Source of the DNA: Stramenopiles sp. TOSAG23-3
Taxonomy: Eukaryota; Sar
Reading direction: 5' to 3'
Assembly: GCA_900128585.1 (NCBI GenBank)
Contig: LT642535.1
Coordinates: 1-15,147, forward strand
DNA: 15,147 bases
Shown: in pieces, positions 1-7,416 of the stretch
Layout of the letters: every line of letters begins with the position of its first letter
Numbering within the stretch: the stretch's first letter is position 1
Notes under the pieces: generated by a model
Seen by the model: only the letters and a program-made list of their open reading frames with translations
What the model was told of the DNA's origin: nothing
Database searches by the model: none
Translations under genes and position numbers: made by a program

Positions 1-727
1 AGACCGTATCCATAAGGCAACAACAATGAAGGAAAAGTGGAGAATGGTTCGTTCGAGGGGTGTGGTCTCTGGTCGGCTGTTTTACGAAGGAGTGTCCGTG
101 CTGTAACTGTTCCCTACCTACCGTACCTCTGCTCGTATATATATTTCTGTTCGTTATTTATTATTAGCTATGAAATCGTCCTGGATTTTAGGGGACACAC
201 TCTGGAACGCGAGCTTCAAGCTGCGCATGATGATGTAGGGCAGCACAACACGAGGACAAAAAAACCAAAGCAATTCTGCGTGAACAAAACTACGCACAGT
301 ACGTATTCTTCAACTAACTCCTAATAATTGGCATGTACGGAAGGAAGAAAAAGGGCACACCACAGTAAGAGAACTTGAGTTTACGCAAGCAAAGTGATTT
401 AATATACACAAATGAAGAATTCCTGCCTGCTGCGTGTAGCATGCGCGTTGGGGAACGCTACGGCGGCGGTGGTGGTTTCATAAAAATTATTATTATTAGT
501 ACGGTAATCAACTGCTTCTTCTTGTTGTTGTGCTGCTGCTGCAGCAGTATAGTACAGTTGTACGCACCACATTAAAACAAAAAACTATTGAGCAGTTTGG
601 CCTAGGCGAGCGATTCGGTTCGATCCGTCGCAACGCAGACCTAACACCAAATTGCACAAATCTGTGCACAAGCCGAAACGTTTTACTAGGAAGGGCAGCT
701 GTTGAACAGTAAACGTTCATAGACATT
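1..727. other. upstream region without a supported gene
   Basis: No reading frame here has convincing domain content or composition. The frames present are short and low in complexity. A 26-codon ATG frame starts at 26 directly after a CAACAACA leader and ends at a TAA near 104. It could be an upstream mini-ORF or the first exon of something spliced, but nothing supports a choice. A short CTG/CAG block near 530-548 is partly self-complementary. In-frame stop TAA at 710-712 closes the frame of the downstream channel gene, so that gene starts at 728 unless an intron is present. The stretch from about 560 to 727 is less AT-rich than other spacers and may be a transcribed 5' leader. Confidence 0.5.
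708..714 (+). promoter_or_regulatory. AGTAAAC motif 13 nt before the ATG
   Basis: The heptamer AGTAAAC ends exactly 13 nt before the start codon of the C2/two-pore channel gene. The same heptamer stands at the same 13-nt distance before the membrane protein gene at 3534, and 39 nt before the kinesin start. It could be an initiator or leader element. With a 7-base word in AT-rich DNA, chance is a real alternative. Confidence 0.25.
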
Positions 728-2278
728 ATGGGAATTCACCAAATTGGGGGCGCAGGGGCCCCCCACGTCAAGCGGGACAAGAAATTTGTAAACCGACAAA
801 ACAAAAACAAGGCTAGCTTTTTTGGACCGGACATTCTGGATCCATTTGTCCGTGTTAGAGTTGGAAAGACCGGGGAGTCACAAGAAACCGAGGAGGTAGA
901 CGACGGCGGGCGCAACTGCGTTTGGGAGGAGAAGCACAAGAACAAGTTGACCTTTGAGATCGAAAACGCGACCGACTTGGCAGAGAACCCGGACGCCCTG
1001 GACATTTTGGTGACTGTGCTGGACAAAGACTTGCTGGACGACGATCTGATCGGCTTTGGAAGAATTAAGTTGAGCGACTTCATCATGAGGTTTGGGGCCA
1101 AGCCGTTGACAGAAGTTGCCGTCGAAGTTCCCGTGAAGAGCAACAACAAATTCACAGGCATCCTGCACTTGGCAATTTCCACGGTGCACAAGGACGGGAA
1201 CGTTCCCGACGGGTCCAGGGTGCCCCCGTTTACCCTGATCGTCCACGTGCAGCATGGGGAAGAGTTGACGACCCCGATGACTGCCATCGACGACGACGAC
1301 CAGTCGTTTGCACAGTTCGCCCTCTACACCTTCGTCCTGCTGGCGTACATGGCCGGCTACTCAGCATTTTTCCACTATTGGGAAAAATGGTCGTGGAGCG
1401 ACGGGATCTACTTTTCCATCGTCACCTTCTCCACGGTTGGCTTTGGAGACTTGAAGCCGACCTCGGACGGCGGAAAGTGGTTCATCATAGGGACTGGGCT
1501 GTTTGGGGTAGGCGTGGGGGGCGTGTGTCTGAACAACATGCTGTCTTACTTTATTGCCCTGTACTTTCGCATCGTGAAAGGCTGCCGAAAAGCAAGCACG
1601 CGGAAGAAGAAGAAGAAGGCAAGTGGCGGCGGCACGAAGGTTGCCCCCACCGACTACCACGACGACAACATTGTTCACGCCGACACGGACGCGCTGGAGT
1701 TGGCACTGCGCCAAAAACGAAAAGCGACGGAGGGGTTGAAGAAGAACATACTCAAAATCGTTGGCATGTTTCTGATCGTCCTGGTGCTGTGGGTCCTCGG
1801 CGCGTTGTTTTTCATGCAAACCGAAGGTTGGAGCCTCATCGATGCCCTGTACGTGTGCATGGTCACGATCCTTACCATAGGGTACGGGGACATGTCGCCC
1901 ACCACTGAGATCGGGCGCTTATTTTGTTCTGTATGGTTAGCCGTAGGATTTACGTTTGTGGCGCGGCTAATCTCCAAAGTCTCGGAGACGTACATTAATT
2001 ATCGGACCAAGAAACTTCGTGCCAAAATATTAAATTCAGAAGTCAGCAAAGTCACCATCCTGAACATGGACGAGAACGGGGACGGCGATTTGGATCGTCT
2101 CGAGTTCCTTACGAACATGATGATGATGCTCGGGATGTGCGAGCGGGAAGAGATAGACGCCATTTTAAGGCGCTACGACGTGTACGAAGCCCACCGCAAC
2201 AAGGGCCAGACGACACTAAGCAGCCGGAAGTTTAGTTTAGAAGAGGAGGAACTCCGCCGCGCCAGAGGGACTGGGTAA
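728..2278 (+). CDS. C2-domain two-pore K+ channel with EF-hand
   Basis: 516 residues; a tandem-pore potassium channel, probably gated by calcium. Residues 35-150 resemble a C2 domain: DPF strand at 38-40, acidic loop 99-106 with D99, D101 and D104-D106 placed like calcium ligands, then an IGFGRIKL strand. Membrane segments lie near 194-217, 251-280, 341-363 and 397-417. Pore 1 carries TVGFGD (236-241) and pore 2 TIGYGD (383-388), both canonical K+ filters. The cytosolic linker 281-340 is basic, with a KKKKK run encoded by a GAA/AAG tract. A canonical EF-hand loop, D448 to E459 with N450, D452 and G453, follows the last helix. The ATG has A at -3 and G at +4, and a TAA lies in frame 15 nt upstream. 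The usual first C2 strand is absent from the N-terminus (see findings). Plant TPK channels also couple two pores to EF-hands; a C2 at the front is not their usual layout. It converges with the gene ending at 2653. Confidence 0.9.
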   Translation: MGIHQIGGAGAPHVKRDKKFVNRQNKNKASFFGPDILDPFVRVRVGKTGESQETEEVDDGGRNCVWEEKHKNKLTFEIENATDLAENPDALDILVTVLDKDLLDDDLIGFGRIKLSDFIMRFGAKPLTEVAVEVPVKSNNKFTGILHLAISTVHKDGNVPDGSRVPPFTLIVHVQHGEELTTPMTAIDDDDQSFAQFALYTFVLLAYMAGYSAFFHYWEKWSWSDGIYFSIVTFSTVGFGDLKPTSDGGKWFIIGTGLFGVGVGGVCLNNMLSYFIALYFRIVKGCRKASTRKKKKKASGGGTKVAPTDYHDDNIVHADTDALELALRQKRKATEGLKKNILKIVGMFLIVLVLWVLGALFFMQTEGWSLIDALYVCMVTILTIGYGDMSPTTEIGRLFCSVWLAVGFTFVARLISKVSETYINYRTKKLRAKILNSEVSKVTILNMDENGDGDLDRLEFLTNMMMMLGMCEREEIDAILRRYDVYEAHRNKGQTTLSSRKFSLEEEELRRARGTG

Positions 2279-2652
2279 GCAGTAGTTGTGCGAACGCCCG
2301 CTTAATTTTGTATGGTAAAAGAACAAAATGTAATTGGGCTGTTCTTTTGATATTTAGAAAACATATTTTAGGACTACTGAAATTTCCAATTCAATTATTT
2401 ATAGTTTAAACTTAAAAGTAAGTAAAAAATAACAAATCTGCCTTGGTGCAGAGAAATAATCACATTATTTTTTTACGAAGTATACTTCTTTCTCCTATCT
2501 TTTTACGTTCACTGGCACCTCTTTACTTGAACTGATGAAACCGAAAGCAATATCCGCCACAGGTTGTGCACGACCGTTGGGTGATTGAATCAAAACTTTC
2601 TTCTCACCGTGGCCAGTTTTGTGGGGTCTTTACAGACGACGACCGGGACTAC
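2279..2652. other. convergent 3' spacer
   Basis: AT-rich 374 bp spacer shared by the 3' ends of the + strand channel gene and the - strand membrane protein gene. I see no canonical AATAAA on either strand at a useful distance. A TGTAA at 2328-2332 is the nearest poly(A)-signal-like word for the + strand gene. No RNA gene or repeat of note is visible. Confidence 0.5.
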
Positions 2653-3534
2653 TTACATTCCGTTGTAGGCATGGGCAGACATGGCAATTTGCAGACCATT
2701 GACAACGTAGTTCACGATGGCCATGTCCGTGCCGGTGGCAGCAAGGCTTGGGCCACTGAAGGTCAAGTACATTCCGACGAGGGAAACCGCAATCTGGATC
2801 ACGTACGAGTTTTTCCTTACGGTACCGGTGCAGTTCATCCAGTAGTTCCCGTCCATGATGGTGAGGAAGATGGAAACTCCCAGAAAGCCGCACATTGCTT
2901 GGCAGGACGCACTTGGGGTTTCCCCCGCGGCCTCCCAGTACCCACGACCCCCCATGACGCCAACGTTGAAGGTGTTGAAGAGGACCATGAAGTTCAGGAA
3001 TGCGGTGACTTTGTTTTGCGTGGTGTTGAGGACTTGGGAGACCGGGTCCAAGGAGGCGCCGTCACCCCCCATGCGAGATATCATCATGCCGAGGAAGATG
3101 CACGCCAGGCCCATGTAGTACTCGTTGTCGACGAGCAGGCCGCCCGCGCCCTTGGCGCCGGTGGTAATCATCCAGACGAACCATCCCATCCATTGGATCG
3201 ACATTGTGAAAAGGTGCCTTTTCTTGTCGCTGGCACTTCCGTTTCGCAGGGTGTTGAACGCGCTTGCGGCGAAGGTCAGGTTGATCAGCCCCATCCACTT
3301 TGGAAGTTCCTGGCAGAGCGCCGTGCCGCACTCTTCGCCGTAGAATTTCGTGCAAGCGTCGCCTTGGACGCCAAGGAACGTTAGCCCGTACAGGGCTTTC
3401 GTGGCAATATTGAAGTAAAGCGCTTGGTCGGCGTTCACGAAAGGCTTCCATAGGGTGAGGTCACCACCGGACTTTTTCTTTGCGGCCGCCTTTTTCGTTG
3501 GGGTTCGCTTGGTTCTGGACTTGCTACGGGGCAT
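2653..3534 (-). CDS. polytopic membrane protein, family not recognised
   Basis: 293 residues; I do not recognise the family. The first 25 residues are very basic (K/R/T/S-rich) with no signal peptide look, so the N-terminus is probably cytosolic. Hydrophobic stretches lie near 80-96, 109-126, 139-155, 178-194, 215-232, 243-259 and 271-290, with a weaker one near 46-57, giving seven or eight membrane passes. A cysteine-bearing loop (C61, C69, C74) and later cysteines C211, C215 and C235 could form disulfides on one side. Several passes are rich in Met, Gly and Trp. No pore, transporter or enzyme signature was found. The ATG has A at -3 and sits 13 nt after an AGTAAAC word. The stop TAA follows an NGM end. 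It lies between two calcium-sensing channel genes, but a link in function is only a guess. Confidence 0.8.
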   Translation of the reverse strand: MPRSKSRTKRTPTKKAAAKKKSGGDLTLWKPFVNADQALYFNIATKALYGLTFLGVQGDACTKFYGEECGTALCQELPKWMGLINLTFAASAFNTLRNGSASDKKRHLFTMSIQWMGWFVWMITTGAKGAGGLLVDNEYYMGLACIFLGMMISRMGGDGASLDPVSQVLNTTQNKVTAFLNFMVLFNTFNVGVMGGRGYWEAAGETPSASCQAMCGFLGVSIFLTIMDGNYWMNCTGTVRKNSYVIQIAVSLVGMYLTFSGPSLAATGTDMAIVNYVVNGLQIAMSAHAYNGM

Positions 3535-3547
3535 GATTAGTGGTGGT

Positions 3548-3554
3548 GTTTACT
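3548..3554 (-). promoter_or_regulatory. AGTAAAC motif 13 nt before the ATG
   Basis: On the - strand this reads AGTAAAC and ends 13 nt before the start codon of the polytopic membrane protein gene. Word and spacing match those before the gene at 728. Confidence 0.25.
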
Positions 3555-4224
3555 TGATTGCGTGAAATGTACGATGTGTTGATATCAGCGTTTGTTAAAA
3601 AACAATGGTTGTTTAATGTTGATGGAAATGAATAAGAATAGTTTGTTTTTCTTCGTTTTCTTTCTCTTTCGATTACGTATGTATCTTGAAGATTCCTACT
3701 TTAACCTGATATCTAAAAAGAAAGGAATGTGCGGCAGAAGAATGATGAAGAATGAATGTGTATAGTACATGCTGTGATGGTATTGTGATGATGTTGAAGA
3801 TATTTACAAAGCAATGTCCCTCTGCTGTCGTATGCTGTGTCTATGTTCTCTTTTTTTAATTTTTATAAATATTAGATTTTAAACATTCTATGCTGTGTGT
3901 ATGTATATATTTAAAGGATCGATATAACGTTGAGATTTTTTCTTTCTTTTTCTTTTTACTTTTTGGATATAATATAGAAATAGCATTGAAACAATGACAA
4001 AAAATGGAGGCAAAATATTGACAGAGGGGAGGTGGTTTTATTGTATACTGTGTCTATGTATAGAAATGTACAAAATGATACAACTTCGATTTTGAACTTT
4101 TTTTAAACGAATGTCTTAATGCTATTTCTATGTTATTTATGAAATTGGTTATCGCTTGTTGTTTTTTTTCTTTTTTCTTTTATATTTAGACTTCTGTGAT
4201 GATGGCTCTATATTTTAAAACCAA

Positions 4225-4257
4225 AAGAAGAAGAAGAAGAAGAAGAAGAAGAAGAAG
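4225..4257 (+). repeat. (AAG)11 microsatellite
   Basis: Eleven perfect AAG units in a row, continuing into AAAAGG. This is a pure purine run on the + strand, and TTC-rich tracts begin about 100 bp further on, so the two can pair in a long imperfect hairpin. GAA/TTC repeats are known to form triplex (H-DNA) structures and to vary in length. Confidence 0.95.
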
Positions 4258-4356
4258 AAAAGGTTCTTCTAATTAAAACATCAATGAGAGGATTCATTTT
4301 AATTTTAATTGTAGTTCAACTATACGTACGCGTAGGGATGGGAAAAAAAATGGGAA

Positions 4357-4443
4357 CTTCTTCTCCATTCTTCTTCTTTTAATTCTTCTTCTTTTTCTTC
4401 TTCTTCTTTTATAATTCTTCTTCTTTTTATTTCTTCTTCTTTT
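4357..4443 (+). repeat. interrupted TTC-rich tract
   Basis: Several short TTC runs separated by T-rich or TAAT spacers. Blocks of the form CTTCTTCTTC here are complementary to the AAG microsatellite at 4225. The reverse frame gives an Arg/Lys-only peptide, as expected of a repeat and not of a gene. Confidence 0.9.
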
Positions 4444-4515
4444 GTGGAGGTAATGAAGAATGGGGGCAGCAAAATGCAATCACAGAAGAAAGAAAAAGAA
4501 ATGTAATTTTTTTAA

Positions 4516-4562
4516 TTTTTCTTTTCTTTTTTTCTTTTCTTTTTTTTTTTCTTTTCTTTTTT
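4516..4562 (+). repeat. CTTTT-type polypyrimidine tract
   Basis: Forty-seven bases of only T and C, built mostly from CTTTT-like units of uneven length. There is no coding potential. Confidence 0.9.
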
Positions 4563-4889
4563 GCGTCCGGTTGAAGAAATGAAGAATTTATTTTGATAAT
4601 ATAAATATTATATAGGAATAATTTAAATATTAGTATTATATTAATGTATAGTAAAATAAATTAGATTATATGATATTATAGGAAAAGTAGAGGATTGATG
4701 ATTTTAATATACCTATATTATTTTGTAGTTTAATATTTGTACTTGTTTATTGGTTTTTAAATGTTCATCTTTTGAAGTTGTCGTTCTTCTTTGTTGCAGT
4801 GTGTTTTTTTTCTTCTTCTTTTTTATTTTGTTCTTCTTCTTTCTTTGCCACCAAAAACTAGAAGAGGAACGTAGCATTGTACTTCCTCG

Positions 4890-4929
4890 CTTTTTCTTCT
4901 TCTTTCTTCTTCTTCTTCTTCTTCTTCTC
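4890..4929 (+). repeat. pyrimidine tract with (TTC)8
   Basis: Forty consecutive pyrimidines, including eight perfect TTC units at 4904-4927. It lies about 300 bp before the ATG of the channel-like gene and just before the C-rich leader, so it falls in the probable promoter or 5' leader. Confidence 0.9.
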
Positions 4930-5229
4930 ATCGTTTTTTGAAAGAACCTACCTGGACTATGAATACCAATACACATTGAATTGGCCCGCCATTACCATTT
5001 CGTCTGCCACAACAACAACAACAACGACGAATTAACCACCAAACGTTTCACGATAAAGCTAGCCCGCAATCTGCCACCCTACAGAGACCATTCTTTCCCA
5101 GCACTTCCAGACAGCAACAGAAAGCGCACGCCTCCGTCACCCCCGTCACCCCCGTCCAACTCGTCCTTTTTTCAAACCAGGCCCTCGTTGCAGACCCGCC
5201 CAAACGCAGTTGAACGTCTCATAGAAACG

Positions 5230-7203
5230 ATGAGCGGGACCGTGGACCAGAAAGGGGTGGAAATCGAAATGCTGGCAACCTCCACCGAGGCCAAGAGCAA
5301 GAACTCCATCGATTACCTTATTCACAAGGCCGAAGTGAAGCGGGCCGTGTTTACCCTGTTCCAGAAGCTGGACACGAACGCGAGCGGGTTTCTATCGACA
5401 AAGGAAGTGACTATTGGGTTTTTCTTGGCCGGCGTCCAGATCGAAGCCGGCTACCTCATGGAGTGCATTTTCAACGTCGGGGCGACCGAGGGAGTTATGG
5501 CGCCAAGGCAATTTTACCACCTCTTGGAACGCTTGGGGAAGACCAAAGACCTAACGGCCCTGTCGAATTTTGCAGAGGCCCTGTCCAACAGCAAACGAAG
5601 CGGCCACTTGAAGCGGAAAGTGACCGCGCTGGAGGCGCTGGCCCAGGACTCCCTGGAGAAAGCGTACGAGGAAGTCTCCGACCAAAAGAGGAAAAGCGAG
5701 CGGCTAAGCAGCAGTGGTAACCCGGAAGACTCGGACGACATGTTTGTGGAGAATGTTGTTTGGTACAAAAAGTGTTGGAACACGTTCATGACCGGCAAGG
5801 CCTTTTACATCACCACGGTCGTCCTCTGGATCCTTGCCCACGCCGTGCTCATGACGGCCATGAACGGGTGGGCGATTGGGCGGGCGTTTTACTACTCGAT
5901 ACAGAGCGGGCTGTCGGTTGGATATGGGTCCCTGAGCGAAGACAAGGTCTCCGGGACGGACCTGTGGGGCGTCTGCGGCGAGGGCAACATTACCGAGGTC
6001 CTCACGAAAGCGTACGAGAAGTTTCCGGACGGGGCTTTGCCCACGGGTGCCGGGGGAACGCTGTGCCTGGGCTACTCCGAGCCCAACAAGTACTCGGAAA
6101 TCTCAAAGCTGTACACCGTCATTCACCTGTACCTCGGCGCGTCCATCATTTCCGGCGTTCTCGGGCTGTTCGCGACCATGGCAGTAGAGCAGAGCGAGAC
6201 GTGGTACGACGAGGTCGAGGCGAACGCCCAGGCGGACAGGCAAACGGCCGGGCAGGCCAGGGAAACGAGCTTCCTCAAAAAGGTCCTGAACGTCTACAAC
6301 GGGCCGCACGGGTCTACCATTCGCGCCGCGCTGGCACTGTTTTTGTGGCTAACGATAGGCGTGCTCTACGGCGTGCTGAAAGAGAAATGGACGTTTGTCT
6401 CGAGCCTGTACTTTGCGAGCGCGGCGTGCTCCACGGGAGGGTTGCAGGGGCCGACCCCGGACGAAGCGGGGGTATGGTTCACGGCAGCGTTCACCATCAT
6501 CGGCGTCCCGCTGTACGGTTACACCCTGGGCCAGTTTGCGAACGGCCTGAGCGAGTCGTACGTGAAGCGAAAGAAGAAAGAGACCATGACGGCGGCGATA
6601 TCGGCGGCAGAGTTCAACGTCGCCTCTCATCTGCGAAAAGGGACGAACGACGGGAACATCGACCTGTTCAGTTTCACTCTCTTGCAGCTGTACAGGCTCC
6701 GAAAGACCGACGAGCAAGAGATTCAAGAGATATGGAACGATTTCGAAGACCTGGACGCGGACAAGAACGGGCAGTTCAGCCGATCGGAAATGCAGGCCTC
6801 CATCGCGTTTGCAAGGTTAGACACCGACCAGTCCTACAATTTAAACTTGAACGAAATGTTAGAGCTGGTGAAATGCCTCCAGGCTGAACCGTGCTGCCAG
6901 TACCCAGAAATATTCATGATCGACCCCGACGTGCACTACACGGTCAAGAACATCAAGGAAGCCATGAAGCGCTACAACGACGACACTGAGATCGGCGACG
7001 ACCCTTTGATCTTGATGGAACGCGGGGAATTCATGAAATTTTGGGGGGAAGAGTTTCAAAAGTACCGGGAAAAGGCTCGCGTGACCTACTCGCATCACAT
7101 GGTGGAGTTGTCCGTGCTTTTGAAACGGTGCGAAGCAGAGGGCGAGAAAGGCAGCCCTGGCAAGAAAGAGGGGACACCGGAGGCAACCACTGGTAGTAAA
7201 TAG
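5230..7203 (+). CDS. EF-hand two-pore channel-like protein with atypical second filter
   Basis: 657 residues from the first ATG (A at -3). The frame is open back to 4963 but has no earlier ATG. An EF-hand pair lies at the N-terminus: canonical loop D48-E59, with a degenerate partner near 81-94. Acidic/basic helical sequence at 125-170 leads into membrane segments near 190-212, 294-320, 364-384 and 414-440. Pore 1 has LSVGYGS (228-234), a near-normal K+ filter with S for D. Pore 2 reads CSTGGLQG (400-407) and lacks G-Y/F-G-D. A loop of about 57 residues (234-290) with C249 and C279 sits between filter 1 and the next helix. C-terminal EF-hands are D509-E520 (canonical) and D531-E542 (G6 replaced by Y). 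Likely a calcium-regulated membrane channel. K+ selectivity and conduction are uncertain because of pore 2. The C-terminal tail is hydrophilic and Gly/Lys/Glu-rich. It is distinct from the C2 channel at 728, not a recent duplicate. Confidence 0.85.
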   Translation: MSGTVDQKGVEIEMLATSTEAKSKNSIDYLIHKAEVKRAVFTLFQKLDTNASGFLSTKEVTIGFFLAGVQIEAGYLMECIFNVGATEGVMAPRQFYHLLERLGKTKDLTALSNFAEALSNSKRSGHLKRKVTALEALAQDSLEKAYEEVSDQKRKSERLSSSGNPEDSDDMFVENVVWYKKCWNTFMTGKAFYITTVVLWILAHAVLMTAMNGWAIGRAFYYSIQSGLSVGYGSLSEDKVSGTDLWGVCGEGNITEVLTKAYEKFPDGALPTGAGGTLCLGYSEPNKYSEISKLYTVIHLYLGASIISGVLGLFATMAVEQSETWYDEVEANAQADRQTAGQARETSFLKKVLNVYNGPHGSTIRAALALFLWLTIGVLYGVLKEKWTFVSSLYFASAACSTGGLQGPTPDEAGVWFTAAFTIIGVPLYGYTLGQFANGLSESYVKRKKKETMTAAISAAEFNVASHLRKGTNDGNIDLFSFTLLQLYRLRKTDEQEIQEIWNDFEDLDADKNGQFSRSEMQASIAFARLDTDQSYNLNLNEMLELVKCLQAEPCCQYPEIFMIDPDVHYTVKNIKEAMKRYNDDTEIGDDPLILMERGEFMKFWGEEFQKYREKARVTYSHHMVELSVLLKRCEAEGEKGSPGKKEGTPEATTGSK

Positions 7204-7231
7204 AGAACGCTCCGAAGGGTGTAATCTTGGG

Positions 7232-7237
7232 AATAAA
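7232..7237 (+). terminator. AATAAA poly(A) signal
   Basis: A canonical AATAAA hexamer lies 28 nt after the TAG of the channel-like gene, with T-rich sequence just after it. Two TGTAA words (7220-7224, 7258-7262) flank it. Placement is right for mRNA 3'-end processing; actual use is inferred. Confidence 0.55.
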
Positions 7238-7416
7238 TTCAATTTTTTCCGACGACCTGTAAAATTTAAAACCCTAACATTTCGTATAATGAATGACCTC
7301 TTACACCTCGCTGAGATAGATGTTCTTTGTCTTAATTTTGAACTCCCTCAGATCACGCGTGACGTTTCTACAACGGCACGTGCGACCCGTTTGTTCTTTT
7401 TACAGCACTTTTCAGC

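Larger units (their letters stand above)
3555..5229. other. AT-rich divergent spacer with microsatellites
   Basis: This 1.7 kb spacer separates two genes that point away from each other, so it should hold both promoters. It is strongly AT-rich with many homopolymer T/A runs. It contains the AAG and TTC tracts and the CTTTT tract listed separately. The last 250 bp, from about 4975, change character: they are C-rich, hold a CAA repeat at about 5009-5026 and form an open frame without an ATG. That part is probably the 5' leader of the channel-like gene, or an unrecognised coding extension. No tRNA or other RNA gene was seen. Confidence 0.6.

Noticed and set aside
37-324. 95-codon + strand frame at the left edge
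   Set aside because: No domain, mixed low-quality composition, and no match to the GC-rich coding style of the six genes.
568-640. T-arm-like GGTTCGATCC at 617-626 suggesting a tRNA
   Set aside because: The T stem pairs poorly, and no D arm, anticodon arm or acceptor stem fits at the right distances.
2566-3384. 272-codon + strand frame opposite the membrane protein
   Set aside because: Antisense to a frame with regular hydrophobic segments; its own product has His/Val/Gly-rich shadow composition and no motif.
4294-4479. 61-codon Arg/Lys-rich - strand frame
   Set aside because: Product of the TTC/GAA repeat read in reverse; no start context or flanking coding signal.
5760-6887. 375-codon frame inside the EF-hand channel gene
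   Set aside because: Arg/Gly/His-rich translation in a shifted frame; the channel frame has clear membrane segments and EF-hands.
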